The notes: generated from the letters alone by a model not told the origin. A stretch of 64,000 bases of DNA from CAWGOF01 sp963824225 (GCA_963824225.1 CAWGOF010000003.1:310001-374000); one strand, 5' to 3'; numbered from the stretch's first letter, positions 47,207 to 57,917 are shown. A program made the numbers and translations.

Positions 47207-47867
47207 GGCGCTCGGTGTCCAGCTCGTCCATGCCACAGAACTCGATCGCGAACCCACAGGTCGCGAGAGACTCTTCATCGGACCCCGCCGAGCGGCGGAC
47301 GATCGCCTGGCAACGGACCGGGTGCGCGGACCCGGGGATCGAGAAGTGGATGCGCATCGTGGTCCCGACCGTCGGAGTGCGGTCGGTCTTGAGAAACGCG
47401 CCGCACGGCGAGAGGTCCCGGGTGAACGCCTGACCGACTTCGCCCTCGGCCTCGTAGGCGATCCGCAGGTTGACCAGCTGGCGCCGGACCCGCCGCCTGG
47501 GGAGCCGGACGAACCGTCCGACCGCATCGTGGTACTCGCGGGCCACGATCGGCCGGCGCACCACCGCTTCGGCACCGACCGACCGCGCGCCCGAGGCCGC
47601 CGCGTCGACCGCGACCACGACGAGCGGCGTCGCTCGCGTCGACGGCTCGCCCTTGAGGCGCCGGCAGAGCGCGAGACCCGGCTCGCAGGGTGCCGGAAGG
47701 TCGAGGATGATGAGATCGAACCGCGCGCGCCGGGCCAGGTCCAGGACCTCGGGATCGACGACGGCCTGCGTCAGACGCAGACCCGCAGCGGCGAGAAACC
47801 CCGGCTTGAGCCCCGGGCTCGGCTGCTCCCCCGAAACCAGGAGGATGCTGCGCTCTCGACCCCACAT
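47181..47867 (-). CDS. Degenerate receiver domain fused to a PilZ domain
   Basis: A 228-residue cytoplasmic protein. Residues 5-115 look like a receiver (RSILLVSGEQPS, FDLIILDLPAPCEPG, TPLVVVAVDA), but the first-strand acidic pair is missing and the usual Lys-Pro is Arg-Arg-Pro. Residues 120-225 form a PilZ domain: RRRVRRQLVNLRIAYEAEGE, then RDLSPCGAFLKTD, the (D/N)xSxxG c-di-GMP motif. It probably senses c-di-GMP, perhaps in pilus or motility control. The ATG at 47867 is preferred over a GTG at 47924 that overlaps the divergent gene's upstream region. Confidence 0.85.
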   Translation of the reverse strand: MWGRERSILLVSGEQPSPGLKPGFLAAAGLRLTQAVVDPEVLDLARRARFDLIILDLPAPCEPGLALCRRLKGEPSTRATPLVVVAVDAAASGARSVGAEAVVRRPIVAREYHDAVGRFVRLPRRRVRRQLVNLRIAYEAEGEVGQAFTRDLSPCGAFLKTDRTPTVGTTMRIHFSIPGSAHPVRCQAIVRRSAGSDEESLATCGFAIEFCGMDELDTERLDRFLGRP

Positions 47868-47929
47868 CCGTCCGCCGGCCTCCGTTCCGTTTGCAATATG
47901 GGTCGCGACCGAGGCAATGTGCACATCAA

Positions 47930-48160
47930 ATGACGCGTCGGCAGCACGTGCTCCTCGCGGGGATCGGCATCGTCGCGGCGCTCGTCGTCGCGCTCACCCT
48001 GCGCACGCGGCGACCGCCGTTCGTCCCGCGCGATGCGAATCACGACTTGGCGGCGTCGGTCGAGGCCTGCCTCGCGTGCCACGGACCGGGAGGGCCAGCC
48101 CCACGATCGCCGAACCACCCGGTGGGCCGCGACTGCCTGCGCTGTCACGGGGTGCGCTGA
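47930..48160 (+). CDS. Mini c-type cytochrome with two CxxCH motifs
   Basis: A 76-residue protein with one N-terminal membrane helix (VLLAGIGIVAALVVALTL, about 6-24) and a short periplasmic tail carrying two haem-binding motifs, CLACH and CLRCH, spaced like those of NapC/NrfH-type or multihaem fragments. The upstream region has a weak TTGCAA-17-CAATGT pair 9 nt before the ATG. The stop overlaps convergent NUDIX by 16 nt. The partner is unknown; an electron-transfer role is inferred from the motifs. Confidence 0.72.
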   Translation: MTRRQHVLLAGIGIVAALVVALTLRTRRPPFVPRDANHDLAASVEACLACHGPGGPAPRSPNHPVGRDCLRCHGVR

Positions 48161-48798
48161 GCCGGGACGCGCGGTGGAACGCCGAGGACGGCCAGGAACT
48201 CGGCCAGCACCATCGCGGTCGCACCCCACACCCGCTCGCGACCGACCGCGAGGAACGGGACCTCCCAGGTCGCGTCGCCGCTCCCCCGCCGCTCGACGCC
48301 GACCGTGTCCGCGGCGCTCAGCTCGGCCAGGCTCGGCTCGAGCACGGCTTCGACCTCCGGCGCGTGGGGCCTGAACGTCAGGGCGCTCGTCGCGACCGCG
48401 ACGACGGGCACGAGGAGGAACCGGCTCACCGGGATGTGGAGCGGCGTCAGAGTTCCGAGGACGCGGACGTCCCCGGCGCTCACGCCGACCTCCTCCTCGG
48501 CCTCGCGCAGCGCCGCGTGCTCGGGCGTCTCTCCGGGCTCGACCGCCCCTCCGGGAAGCGACACCTGTCCCGCATGGTGCGGGAGCCCCGCGTGCCTTAG
48601 CGTCAGCAGCACGCTCGGCACGCCGTCCCGGGGATAGATGAGCAGCAGCCCAGCCCCGGGCCGGAGGCCCGCGGGTATCTCGTCGGGCGACCAGCCGCGA
48701 CGCGGCCGCGGTGCGAGCAGGATCTGCGCTCGCGTGCCCGGGAGTGGCCTCGACAGCCCGGTGACGATCCGCGCCTCGACTTCCGCGATCGAGCGCAC
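48145..48798 (-). CDS. NUDIX hydrolase, probable CoA pyrophosphatase
   Basis: A 217-residue protein. The Nudix box GAVEPGETPEHAALREAEEE continues into VGV, and the preceding LRHAGLPHHAGQVSLPGG matches the NUDIX-CoA subgroup (NudL type), which cleaves CoA into phosphopantetheine and 3',5'-ADP. The GTG at 48798 begins just after the upstream radical SAM stop, so the two are co-transcribed. Confidence 0.9.
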   Translation of the reverse strand: MRSIAEVEARIVTGLSRPLPGTRAQILLAPRPRRGWSPDEIPAGLRPGAGLLLIYPRDGVPSVLLTLRHAGLPHHAGQVSLPGGAVEPGETPEHAALREAEEEVGVSAGDVRVLGTLTPLHIPVSRFLLVPVVAVATSALTFRPHAPEVEAVLEPSLAELSAADTVGVERRGSGDATWEVPFLAVGRERVWGATAMVLAEFLAVLGVPPRVPAQRTP

Positions 48799-48799
48799 G

Positions 48800-49903
48800 T
48801 CAGCGCTCCATCTCGTCGAACAGGCCCGCTTGCGCCGAAGGCGCCCGCGGAACGCGAAACCGCGTCGTGTCGAGCTCGAGCCGGGCCGAGGACAGGCCGA
48901 AGCGACGGCGTGCGAGATCGAGCCGGCGCTGCAACAGCTCGGCTCTCGGACCGCGGCCGACGCCGCGCATGCCGAACGCCGAATCGTAGAGCCTCCCGCC
49001 GTAGAGCTCGCGCAAGCCGGCGAGCACTTTCTCGACGCGCGTCGGATGGGTCGCGCGCAGCCAGTCGACGAACACCTGCTCGACCTCGTGCGGCAAGCGC
49101 AGGAACATGCCGCCTGCGGTCGCGGCGCCGGCCCCCGCCGCCGCCTCGACGATCGCTTCGACCTCGGACTCGGTGAGCCCCGGGACGATCGGCGACACGA
49201 GCACGCCGACCGGGACACCGGCCGCCGCTAGCTCCCGGATCGTCTCGAGACGACGCTGCGGGCTCGCGGCACGCGGCTCCATCGATCGCGCGAGCACGGG
49301 ATCGAGCGTCGTGATCGACACGAACGCCGCGGCCAAGCGCTCGGACGCGAGCGGTCCCAGGATGTCGAGGTCGCGCACGATCCCGTGCGACTTCGTCACG
49401 ATCGACACCGGATGACGGTGCTCGGCCAGCACCTCGAGGATCGAGCGCATGATGCGGAGCTGCCGTTCGATCGGCTGGTACGGATCGGTGTTCGTACCGA
49501 TGGCGATCGTCTCGCAGCGGTAGGCCGGCCGCGCGAGCTCGCGACGCAAGAGCTCCGCTGCGTCCGGCTTGTAGAACAGGCGCGTCTCGAAATCGAGGCC
49601 CGGCGAGAGCCCGAGATAGGCGTGCGTCTGTCGCGCGAAGCAGTAGGTGCAGCCGTGCTCGCAGCCGCGATACGGGTTGATCGAGCGATCGAACGACAGG
49701 TCGGGCGAGTCGTTCGTGGTCAGGATCGACCGCGCGTGATCGGGCGTCAGCGTCGTCTCGAGCCGTGGCAGCTCGTCGTCTTCGTCGGGCGGGTCCGCGC
49801 TCTCGGTCGGATCGACGTGACGCTCGAACCGACCCGGCACGTTGCGCACCGCGCCCCGTCCGCGTGGCGGAGCGGAACGCGAGCCCTGATCCTCGTGCGC
49901 CAT
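48800..49903 (-). CDS. SplB-like (PA0069 family) radical SAM protein
   Basis: A 367-residue radical SAM protein with the cluster motif YRGCEHGCTYCFARQTHAYL (CX3CX2C) and downstream IAIGTNTDPYQPIERQLRIM. This subfamily resembles spore photoproduct lyase but occurs in non-sporulating bacteria, and its substrate is unknown. The first 40 residues are disordered and charged. The ATG at 49903 diverges from the tRNA-Thr gene. Confidence 0.9.
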   Translation of the reverse strand: MAHEDQGSRSAPPRGRGAVRNVPGRFERHVDPTESADPPDEDDELPRLETTLTPDHARSILTTNDSPDLSFDRSINPYRGCEHGCTYCFARQTHAYLGLSPGLDFETRLFYKPDAAELLRRELARPAYRCETIAIGTNTDPYQPIERQLRIMRSILEVLAEHRHPVSIVTKSHGIVRDLDILGPLASERLAAAFVSITTLDPVLARSMEPRAASPQRRLETIRELAAAGVPVGVLVSPIVPGLTESEVEAIVEAAAGAGAATAGGMFLRLPHEVEQVFVDWLRATHPTRVEKVLAGLRELYGGRLYDSAFGMRGVGRGPRAELLQRRLDLARRRFGLSSARLELDTTRFRVPRAPSAQAGLFDEMER

Positions 49904-49932
49904 TCGACTCCCACGGGTGCGTCTGCTATAAC
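49904..49932 (+). promoter_or_regulatory. Candidate promoter of tRNA-Thr
   Basis: TCGACT (49904-49909), 17 nt, TATAAC (49927-49932), about 15 nt before the mature tRNA 5' end. Confidence 0.45.
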
Positions 49933-49946
49933 CGCGCTCCGCAACC

Positions 49947-50022
49947 GCCGGCGTAGCTCAGTCGGTAGAGCAGCTGATTCGTAATCAGCAGGTCCCCGGT
50001 TCGAGTCCGGGCGCCGGCTCCA
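49947..50022 (+). tRNA. tRNA-Thr (anticodon CGU) with encoded CCA
   Basis: A 76-nt cloverleaf. The acceptor stem pairs GCCGGCG with CGCCGGC; the D arm starts TAGCTC; the anticodon stem GCTGA/TCAGC encloses TTCGTAA, giving anticodon CGU; the T arm contains GGTTCGAGTCC; the 3' CCA is encoded. It reads ACG codons. Confidence 0.97.
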
Positions 50023-50213
50023 ACGAACGACCCGCACGACATCACGAGCCCGAGCCAGTGGGGAGGTGGGCGCCCGGCCACGGGGGGAGCCACAACCGAG
50101 CGCCCTGGGCAATGCAAAGGGAAGTTACCACGCGTCGATCGTGTCCGCGGTCGAGCTGGCTGACGATCCCGTAAAACATCACGACCGCCCGCCACGCGCA
50201 GGTAGCTCGACCC

Positions 50214-51014
50214 TCAGCGGTTGTCTCCATCGAGGATCCGACCGATGCCGCCGAGGATCGAGCCCTCCTCACGACCTCCGCGCCGCAGGCCGGGCACCGC
50301 GGCGACGATGCGGCTGGCCATGCGCGACAGCGGAAGCGACTGGAGCCAGATGCGCCCCGGGCCGCGCAGCGTGGCGAAGAACAGTCCCTCGCCGCCGAAG
50401 ATCGCGGACTTGATCTTGCCCACGTACTCGATGTCGAAGTCGACCGACGGCTGGTAGGCCACGATGCATCCGGTGTCGACGCGGATCGTCTGGCCCGCCT
50501 CGAGCGTGCGCTCGATGACCGTCCCGCCGGCATGCACGAACGCCCACCCGTCGCCGGTCAGGCGCTGCATGATGAACCCTTCGCCGCCGAAGAACCCGGT
50601 GCCCAGGCGCTTCTGGAACGCGATCCCCAGCGCGACGCCCTTGGCCGCCGCGAGGAACGAGTCCTTCTGCGCCAGGATCTCGCCGCCCAGCTCGGCCAGG
50701 TGGAGCGGGACGATCTTTCCCGGATACGGCGCACCGAACGCCACGCTGCGCTTGCCCGAGCCCTGGTTCACGAACACGGTCATGAACAGCGACTCGCCGG
50801 TCAACAGGCGCTTGCCGGCGCCGACCAAGCTATCGAGGAGCCCGCGTGACGCCTGCGAGCCGTCGCCAAACACGGTCTCCATGCCCACGCCGTCATCCAT
50901 GTACATCATGCCGCCGGCCTCGGCGACCGCGGCCTCACCCGGGTCGAGCTCGACCTCGACGAACTGCATGTCGTCGCCGAAGATCCGGTAGTCCACTTCG
51001 TGCATCGCGGCCAT
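50214..51014 (-). CDS. AIM24 / TIGR00266 family protein
   Basis: A 266-residue beta-rich protein: QFVEVELDPGEAAVAEAGGM, LLTGESLFMTVFVNQG, GFFGGEGFIMQRLTG, IKSAIFGGEGLFFATLRGPG. These Gly-rich repeats form the double-stranded beta-helix-like AIM24 fold, whose bacterial function is unknown. The start at 51014 has GGGAGG 7 nt upstream. It is divergent from the OPT transporter, with only 52 nt between starts. Confidence 0.88.
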   Translation of the reverse strand: MAAMHEVDYRIFGDDMQFVEVELDPGEAAVAEAGGMMYMDDGVGMETVFGDGSQASRGLLDSLVGAGKRLLTGESLFMTVFVNQGSGKRSVAFGAPYPGKIVPLHLAELGGEILAQKDSFLAAAKGVALGIAFQKRLGTGFFGGEGFIMQRLTGDGWAFVHAGGTVIERTLEAGQTIRVDTGCIVAYQPSVDFDIEYVGKIKSAIFGGEGLFFATLRGPGRIWLQSLPLSRMASRIVAAVPGLRRGGREEGSILGGIGRILDGDNR

Positions 51015-51052
51015 GGCGGTTCCTCCCTCGCGGCCGTCGATTGTAGCCGTGG

Positions 51053-51058
51053 TAGATT
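51053..51058 (+). promoter_or_regulatory. -10-like box immediately before the OPT transporter start
   Basis: TAGATT, 8 nt before the ATG at 51067. No good -35 is visible. If used, the mRNA would have almost no leader, and there is no Shine-Dalgarno before this ATG. Confidence 0.3.
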
Positions 51059-51066
51059 CCGCGCGC

Positions 51067-52967
<1,901 letters not shown>

Positions 52968-52971
<4 letters not shown>

Positions 52972-52997
52972 CCGCCAAGACGTCGGCCGCCTATGCT
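52968..52997 (+). promoter_or_regulatory. Sigma70 promoter of the small protein-kinase pair
   Basis: TTGACC (52968-52973), 18 nt, TATGCT (52992-52997). The TGA inside the -35 is the OPT transporter stop codon. The predicted leader is about 11 nt, with GGAG before the GTG at 53015. Confidence 0.5.
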
Positions 52998-53014
52998 TCC
53001 GGCGGAGATCGAAC

Positions 53015-53461
53015 GTGCGTATCGCGCTCGCTCGAACGTGGATCGCTTGCGCCGTGTGGGCGAGCGCCGCAGGCGCCGCGCCGCCGGCGGTCGACTCGGC
53101 GGCGCGGGAAGCCGTCGGTCGGTTCGCACGGGCGCTCGAGGCGCGGCAGGCGAGCCACCTGAGGCCCGTACTCCCCCGTCATGGATCGGTGCAGCTGCAT
53201 CTCATCCGACTCGGACCCGAGGTCGGCTCGTTCACGTCCGAGCAGGTCGAGGCCCTGTTTCGCGACGTGTTCGATCGCACCACCGTTCGCTCGGTCGAGA
53301 CGCTCGGGCTCGAGCACGATGCGAGCGGCCTGGCCCTCGCGCGGGCGCGTCTTCGCGTGACCGACCGCGACGGGCGCGAGGCCGAGCTCGAGTTGCGGCT
53401 CGGTCTGCGGCAGGAGGAGGGCCGCTGGGTTCTCCGGGAGATCCGGGAACGCCCCGCATGA
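53015..53461 (+). CDS. Exported SnoaL/NTF2-like protein upstream of the histidine kinase
   Basis: A 148-residue protein with an N-terminal signal-like segment (ALARTWIACAVWASAAGAAP) and a body (REAVGRFARALEARQASHL, VQLHLIRLGPEVGSFTSEQV, DREGxEAELELRLGLRQE-type, WVLREIRE) that resembles cystatin/NTF2-like alpha+beta domains. The stop overlaps the kinase ATG as ATGA, so the two are translationally coupled and it may serve as a periplasmic modulator of the kinase. The family is unproven. Confidence 0.75.
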   Translation: MRIALARTWIACAVWASAAGAAPPAVDSAAREAVGRFARALEARQASHLRPVLPRHGSVQLHLIRLGPEVGSFTSEQVEALFRDVFDRTTVRSVETLGLEHDASGLALARARLRVTDRDGREAELELRLGLRQEEGRWVLREIRERPA

Positions 53462-56400
53462 TCGCCGTCGAGCGCCGCGGCCTCCCGGCGCGGCGCTCCG
53501 GGACGACGCTCCTGCTCCTCCTGCTCGGCGGTCCGGCGGCGGTGCTGGGACTCTTCGCCGTCGGCTGGTGGAGCGGCGTCCTGTCTCCGCCGGCGCCCGA
53601 TGCGCTCCCGGCGCGCGCCGCGCGGATCGAGCGCTGGCTCGATCGCGAGCTGCGCGACGCCCTGTCGATCGCCAACGCGTTCCTCGACGGCCGCACGCCG
53701 CTCGTCGCCGGGACGAACATCGGGTGGCGGCTCGAAGGCGTGGGCAAGCTCGATGGCGACGGAAACTACCTGTCGTGGCGCGGCACACCGCCCGAGCCGC
53801 GGACGCTCGGCGCGCGTGCCGGGGCCGCGGAGTGGCGCATCGAGCGCTCGGGGGTCCACACGCGATTGCTCGTCCGGACCGCCTCCGACCCCGAGGGCGA
53901 GAGTGCCCTCGCGTCGTTCATCGTGGACTCGTGCGTCGAGGAGCTCGCCGCGAGGCGCTGGATCCCGCGTCACCTCGTCGACGGCGTCGATCTCGACCTG
54001 CGACTGGGCGACGCGCTCGAGCCGAGCGACCGCGGCGCGGTCGTCTGGCGTGCGCCCGACGGCACGCCGGTGGCCCGGGCGCTCCTGCGTCCGGTGTCTC
54101 GCGAGCACGCCGCGGCACGCGTCCGGAGCACGGCGCGCGCCTGGGCCGTGCTCGTCGCGGCGATCCTCTTGCTCTCGTGGGTGCCCTGGAGCGGGCGCAC
54201 TCGATCGGCGGCGGCGTGGGCCGCGATCGCGATCGTGCTGGCCCGCCTCGCGCTCGCCGCGGCCCGCGCACCGGCATGGATCCTGTCGCCCGAGCTCGGA
54301 ACGGCCAACGTCTTCGGTACGTCTTTGGCATGGGGCCTCCTCGCCTCACCGGCCGATCTGGCGCTCTCGGCGCTCGCGGCCTACGGCCTGGCCCGCTGCC
54401 TGGCCACGGCGATCGACTCCCGCGCCGCGAGCACGCGTCTGGTCGCGCTGGGACTCGCGGGCGCCGCGGCGCTGGTCGCGTCGATGCTCGTGGCCGGCCT
54501 GTTGTCGGTCGTGGCCCGCAGCTCGAGCGCTCCGCTCCTCGGACCGACACCGTTCTGGCGCTCGATCAGTGCGTTCGTCGTCGCCGCGTCGATCGTCGTC
54601 CTGCTGCTGATCGTCGCCGATGCGCTCGTTCGAGTCGTACGCCTCGTCCGGCCGGGTCGCGGCGGCGACCCCATCTTCGTCCTCGCCGTGGTTCTCGCCG
54701 GGCTCGTCCTCGTAACGAGCCTGTGGCTCGAGCGCCTCGACGCTCGTGTCGCGCGCGAGCGCCTACAGTCGGAGTACGCGGCGCTCGTGCTCGACCCGCT
54801 CCCCGCACGTAAGCTCGCGCTGGCCGCGACGCTCGCGCACATCCGCGATCGCTCGGTCGAGGACGCGCGCGCGACGCACGGGAGCTCGCTGTTCACGCGC
54901 GCCGACCCCGAGCGGCTGGCCTACGACCTGTGGATCGACAGCGAGCTGTTCTACGGCGGGCACCGCTCGGCCCTCGACGTCTACGACGCGAGCGGGAACC
55001 TGACGAGCCATTTCGGCTTCGATCTGCCGCTGCTCGTGGAGAACGAGCGCCCCACGGACCCGCCGGGCGCCGCGGTGCAGATCCGGGAGAACGAGTCGTT
55101 TCGCCCGGTCGCCGCGCTGCGCCAGCGCCTGCTCCACGCGGCGGTGCGCATCGGAGCGCGGGGCGACGCGGGGTGGGTCGTCGGACACGTGCTCGACGAG
55201 CCGACGAACTTGCCGTTCCTGCCCAGCTCGCGCGCGTACCTGGCGGCGCTCGGCGCCGCCGCACCGTTCGCCGGACACTCGGCCGACGACGTCGAGTACG
55301 TGCTGTACGACGCGTCGGGAACGGTCGTCCTGAGCACACTGCTCCAGCCGCCGGCGATGGCCGACGTGCTCGTGCAGTCGCTCGAGCGCGACGGTCGGAT
55401 CGACGTTTCCGCGGGCGACGAGCGGTGGGCCGGACTGGCGCTGCAGGACGCGGAGAACCGGCTGCACGCCCTGGTCGTCCCGGCCCCCGGCCTACTGGCT
55501 CGGCTCGCCGCGGCGGTCCGGCTGGCGCTTCTCGCCCTGGCGCTCGTCGCCGCGCGGAAGGTCGCGCGCAGCGCCCGAGGGGCGTCGCGCCTCCGCGGGC
55601 TCGTGGCCTCGCTCCGCGGCTCGTTCCATCGCAAGCTGCTCGTCGCGCTGCTCGTCGCGTCGACGGCCCCGCTCCTCGGGCTCGGGCTCGTCGTCCAGCG
55701 CTACATCGACCGCCGCGGGCGCGAAACGCTCGTCGAGTCCGCGACGCAGTACGCGCGGGCGGCGCAGCGCGTGCTCGACGACTACCTCGCGGTCGAGCGC
55801 GACCGCGGCGCTTCGACCCCCGCCCCGCTCAACGACGAGATCGTGTACTGGCTGCGCAACATCAACGGCCAGGAGATCCACGTCTACGACAACGGGCTGC
55901 TCGAAGCGACGTCGCGCCGCGAGCTGTTCGCCGCAGGCGCGGTGCCGCCACGGCTCGACGGCGAGGTGCACTACCGTCTGGGGAAGGGCGAGCCGTACGT
56001 CGTTGTCCCGGCGCGCCTCGGAGCGAGCACCGTGCCCGTGGCCTACGCGCCGGTCGAGCACCCGGACCCCCAGCGGTCGCTCGTCGCCGCCGTCCCGGTC
56101 GTCACCGAGGCCCAGGTCATCGCGCGCTCGGTCGAGCGCGTCGCCGATACGATCCTCCTGGCCACCGTGCTCCTCGCCGCGCTGCTCGCCGTGGTCGCGG
56201 CGTACGTCGCCCGGAGCGTCGCTCGACCGGTGCGCGAGCTCGTCTCGGCCACCGCGCGAATCGCCCGCGGCGACTACCGCGCCCGGCTCTCGGCCCGCAC
56301 GAGCGACGAGGTGGCCGAGCTCGTGCGCGGGTTCAACAGCATGGCCGCGTCCCTCGCGACCCAGCGCGCGGACCTCGAGCGGCGCCGCGAGTACACGGAA

Positions 56401-57423
56401 CGACTGCTCGAGCACGCGACGACCGGCGTGATCTCGCTCGACACGGCGGGCTCGATCGTCACGCTCAACCCCGCGGCCCGTCGGCTGTTCGACGGCACCG
56501 AGGTCCGCCCGCGCGTGGGGGACACGCTCGAGCGGGCGCTGTCGGGCGGTCCGGCTCTCGAGCCGCTGCGCCGGCTCGTCGCCCGACCGGGCGGCGTCGA
56601 TGCCCAGCCCGTCGAGGTCGACCTGACCGGGTCGGGCTCTCCCCGCCGGCTGCGGGTCGTGCGTGTGGCCCTCGCCGATCCCGAGGCCGGGAGCATCGGC
56701 ACCCTGGTCCTGCTCGACGACGTGACCGACTTGATGCGCAGCAATCAGCTCGCGGCGTGGGCCGAGATGGCGCGGGCGATCGCCCACGAGATCAAGAACC
56801 CACTGACGCCGATCCAGCTGTCGACCGAGCATCTGGAGCGCTTGCTGCGCGACCGCGGCGCGCTGCCGGCGAGCGACCTCGAGGCGTGCATCGAGACGGT
56901 CAAGAAGCAGGTGCGCGCGCTGTACGACATCGCGGGCGAGTTCTCGGCCTACGCGAAGCTGCCGGCGCTCGATCCGCGACCGGTCGACCCGGTCGCGTTC
57001 GCGCGCGAGGTCCTGGCTCCGTACCGCGCCGCGACACCGCGGGGGATCGAGATCGAGGAGCGGTTCGAGCCGGGGGTCGGACGTGCAGCGATCGACGCGC
57101 GGGTCCTCGGGCGCGCGGTCGTGAACCTGATCGAGAACGCGCTCCAGGCGATGCCCGACGGAGGTCGATTGACCGTTGCCGTGGCATCCGACCCGCCGAC
57201 GGGCGGCGTCGTGCTGTCCGTGTCGGACACCGGCGCCGGCGTCACGCCCGAGGTGCGGCGCCGCCTGTTCGAGCCGTACTTCTCGACCAAGAGCTCGGGG
57301 ACCGGGCTCGGCCTGGCGATCGTGCGCCGCACCGTCGAGGCCCACGGCGGTCGGATCGAGCTCGAGCGCGGGTCCGGCCGCGGCGCCACGTTCCGCATCC
57401 ACTTGCCGCGCGCCGCGAGTTGA
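53458..57423 (+). CDS. Very large NtrY-like sensor histidine kinase
   Basis: A 1321-residue membrane kinase. The first half has a periplasmic loop after helix 1 (about 15-40), then a bundle of about six helices (225-430) and a further extracytoplasmic sensor region (430-660). A second pair of helices (about 730-920) flanks another sensor region, then HAMP (ARSVARPVRELVSATARIA), a PAS-like domain (HATTGVISLDTAGSIVTL), the H-box RAIAHEIKNPLTPIQLSTEH with His1110, and ATPase N, G1 and G2 boxes (NLIENALQAM, VSDTGAGVT, GTGLGLAIVRR). NtrY proteins are usually about 750 residues. No cognate NtrX-type regulator is adjacent. Confidence 0.9.
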   Translation: MIAVERRGLPARRSGTTLLLLLLGGPAAVLGLFAVGWWSGVLSPPAPDALPARAARIERWLDRELRDALSIANAFLDGRTPLVAGTNIGWRLEGVGKLDGDGNYLSWRGTPPEPRTLGARAGAAEWRIERSGVHTRLLVRTASDPEGESALASFIVDSCVEELAARRWIPRHLVDGVDLDLRLGDALEPSDRGAVVWRAPDGTPVARALLRPVSREHAAARVRSTARAWAVLVAAILLLSWVPWSGRTRSAAAWAAIAIVLARLALAAARAPAWILSPELGTANVFGTSLAWGLLASPADLALSALAAYGLARCLATAIDSRAASTRLVALGLAGAAALVASMLVAGLLSVVARSSSAPLLGPTPFWRSISAFVVAASIVVLLLIVADALVRVVRLVRPGRGGDPIFVLAVVLAGLVLVTSLWLERLDARVARERLQSEYAALVLDPLPARKLALAATLAHIRDRSVEDARATHGSSLFTRADPERLAYDLWIDSELFYGGHRSALDVYDASGNLTSHFGFDLPLLVENERPTDPPGAAVQIRENESFRPVAALRQRLLHAAVRIGARGDAGWVVGHVLDEPTNLPFLPSSRAYLAALGAAAPFAGHSADDVEYVLYDASGTVVLSTLLQPPAMADVLVQSLERDGRIDVSAGDERWAGLALQDAENRLHALVVPAPGLLARLAAAVRLALLALALVAARKVARSARGASRLRGLVASLRGSFHRKLLVALLVASTAPLLGLGLVVQRYIDRRGRETLVESATQYARAAQRVLDDYLAVERDRGASTPAPLNDEIVYWLRNINGQEIHVYDNGLLEATSRRELFAAGAVPPRLDGEVHYRLGKGEPYVVVPARLGASTVPVAYAPVEHPDPQRSLVAAVPVVTEAQVIARSVERVADTILLATVLLAALLAVVAAYVARSVARPVRELVSATARIARGDYRARLSARTSDEVAELVRGFNSMAASLATQRADLERRREYTERLLEHATTGVISLDTAGSIVTLNPAARRLFDGTEVRPRVGDTLERALSGGPALEPLRRLVARPGGVDAQPVEVDLTGSGSPRRLRVVRVALADPEAGSIGTLVLLDDVTDLMRSNQLAAWAEMARAIAHEIKNPLTPIQLSTEHLERLLRDRGALPASDLEACIETVKKQVRALYDIAGEFSAYAKLPALDPRPVDPVAFAREVLAPYRAATPRGIEIEERFEPGVGRAAIDARVLGRAVVNLIENALQAMPDGGRLTVAVASDPPTGGVVLSVSDTGAGVTPEVRRRLFEPYFSTKSSGTGLGLAIVRRTVEAHGGRIELERGSGRGATFRIHLPRAAS

Positions 57424-57446
57424 TCGATCCGCGGCCCCGCTATACT
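57420..57446 (+). promoter_or_regulatory. Candidate promoter of the YkgJ-family gene
   Basis: TATACT (57441-57446) is a strong -10; TTGATC (57420-57425), 15 nt upstream, contains the kinase TGA stop. The GTG start is only 9 nt after the -10. Confidence 0.4.
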
Positions 57447-57455
57447 TCCCGCGCC

Positions 57456-57875
57456 GTGGACGAGCCCTGGTACACCGACGGACTGCGCTTCGAGTGCCAG
57501 CCGAGCTGCGGCGCGTGCTGCTCGAACCACGACGACTACTCGTTCGTGTACCTCGAGGACGACGACCCGGCACGCATCGCCGCGCATCTCGGCCTCGAGG
57601 CCGACGAGTTCCGGCGCCGCTACACCGAGGTCGACGACGGCCACATCGTGCTGCGCATGGACCAGCCGGCGTGCCCGTTCCTCGAAGGCACGAGGTGCAC
57701 GATCTACGGCGTCCGGCCGCGACAGTGCCGGACGTTCCCGTTCTGGCCCGAGACCCTGCGCTCGCGCGCCGCGTGGCGCAAGCTGCGCCGGTTCTGTCCG
57801 GGGATCGACACGGGGCCGCGCCACGGCTTGCTCGCGATCCAGGAGCGGCTCCGGGAGAGCGACCCGGACGCCTGA
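57456..57875 (+). CDS. YkgJ-family cysteine cluster protein
   Basis: A 139-residue protein of the Fe/Zn-binding YkgJ family: CQPSCGACCSNHDDYSFVYL, ACPFLEGTRCTIYGVRPRQC and RTFPFWPETL, with the expected CxxC/CC cluster and later Cys. The role is unknown, possibly linked to metalloprotein maturation. The GTG start has no Shine-Dalgarno and lies close behind a -10 box. The kinase gene ends 32 nt upstream. Confidence 0.87.
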   Translation: MDEPWYTDGLRFECQPSCGACCSNHDDYSFVYLEDDDPARIAAHLGLEADEFRRRYTEVDDGHIVLRMDQPACPFLEGTRCTIYGVRPRQCRTFPFWPETLRSRAAWRKLRRFCPGIDTGPRHGLLAIQERLRESDPDA

Positions 57876-57882
57876 CGCCCGG

Positions 57883-57911
57883 TTGTCCGGGTCGCCCGCG
57901 GGCCCCATGTT
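57883..57911 (+). promoter_or_regulatory. Candidate promoter of the peptide-binding protein gene
   Basis: TTGTCC (57883-57888), 17 nt, CATGTT (57906-57911). Six nt separate the -10 from the ATG at 57918, again suggesting a leaderless mRNA. Confidence 0.33.
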
Positions 57912-57917
57912 CCCGAC

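Noticed and set aside
50023..50213. Small ORFs and possible RNA downstream of tRNA-Thr
   Set aside because: No start with a ribosome binding site, no second tRNA and no hairpin with a T run are visible in this gap.
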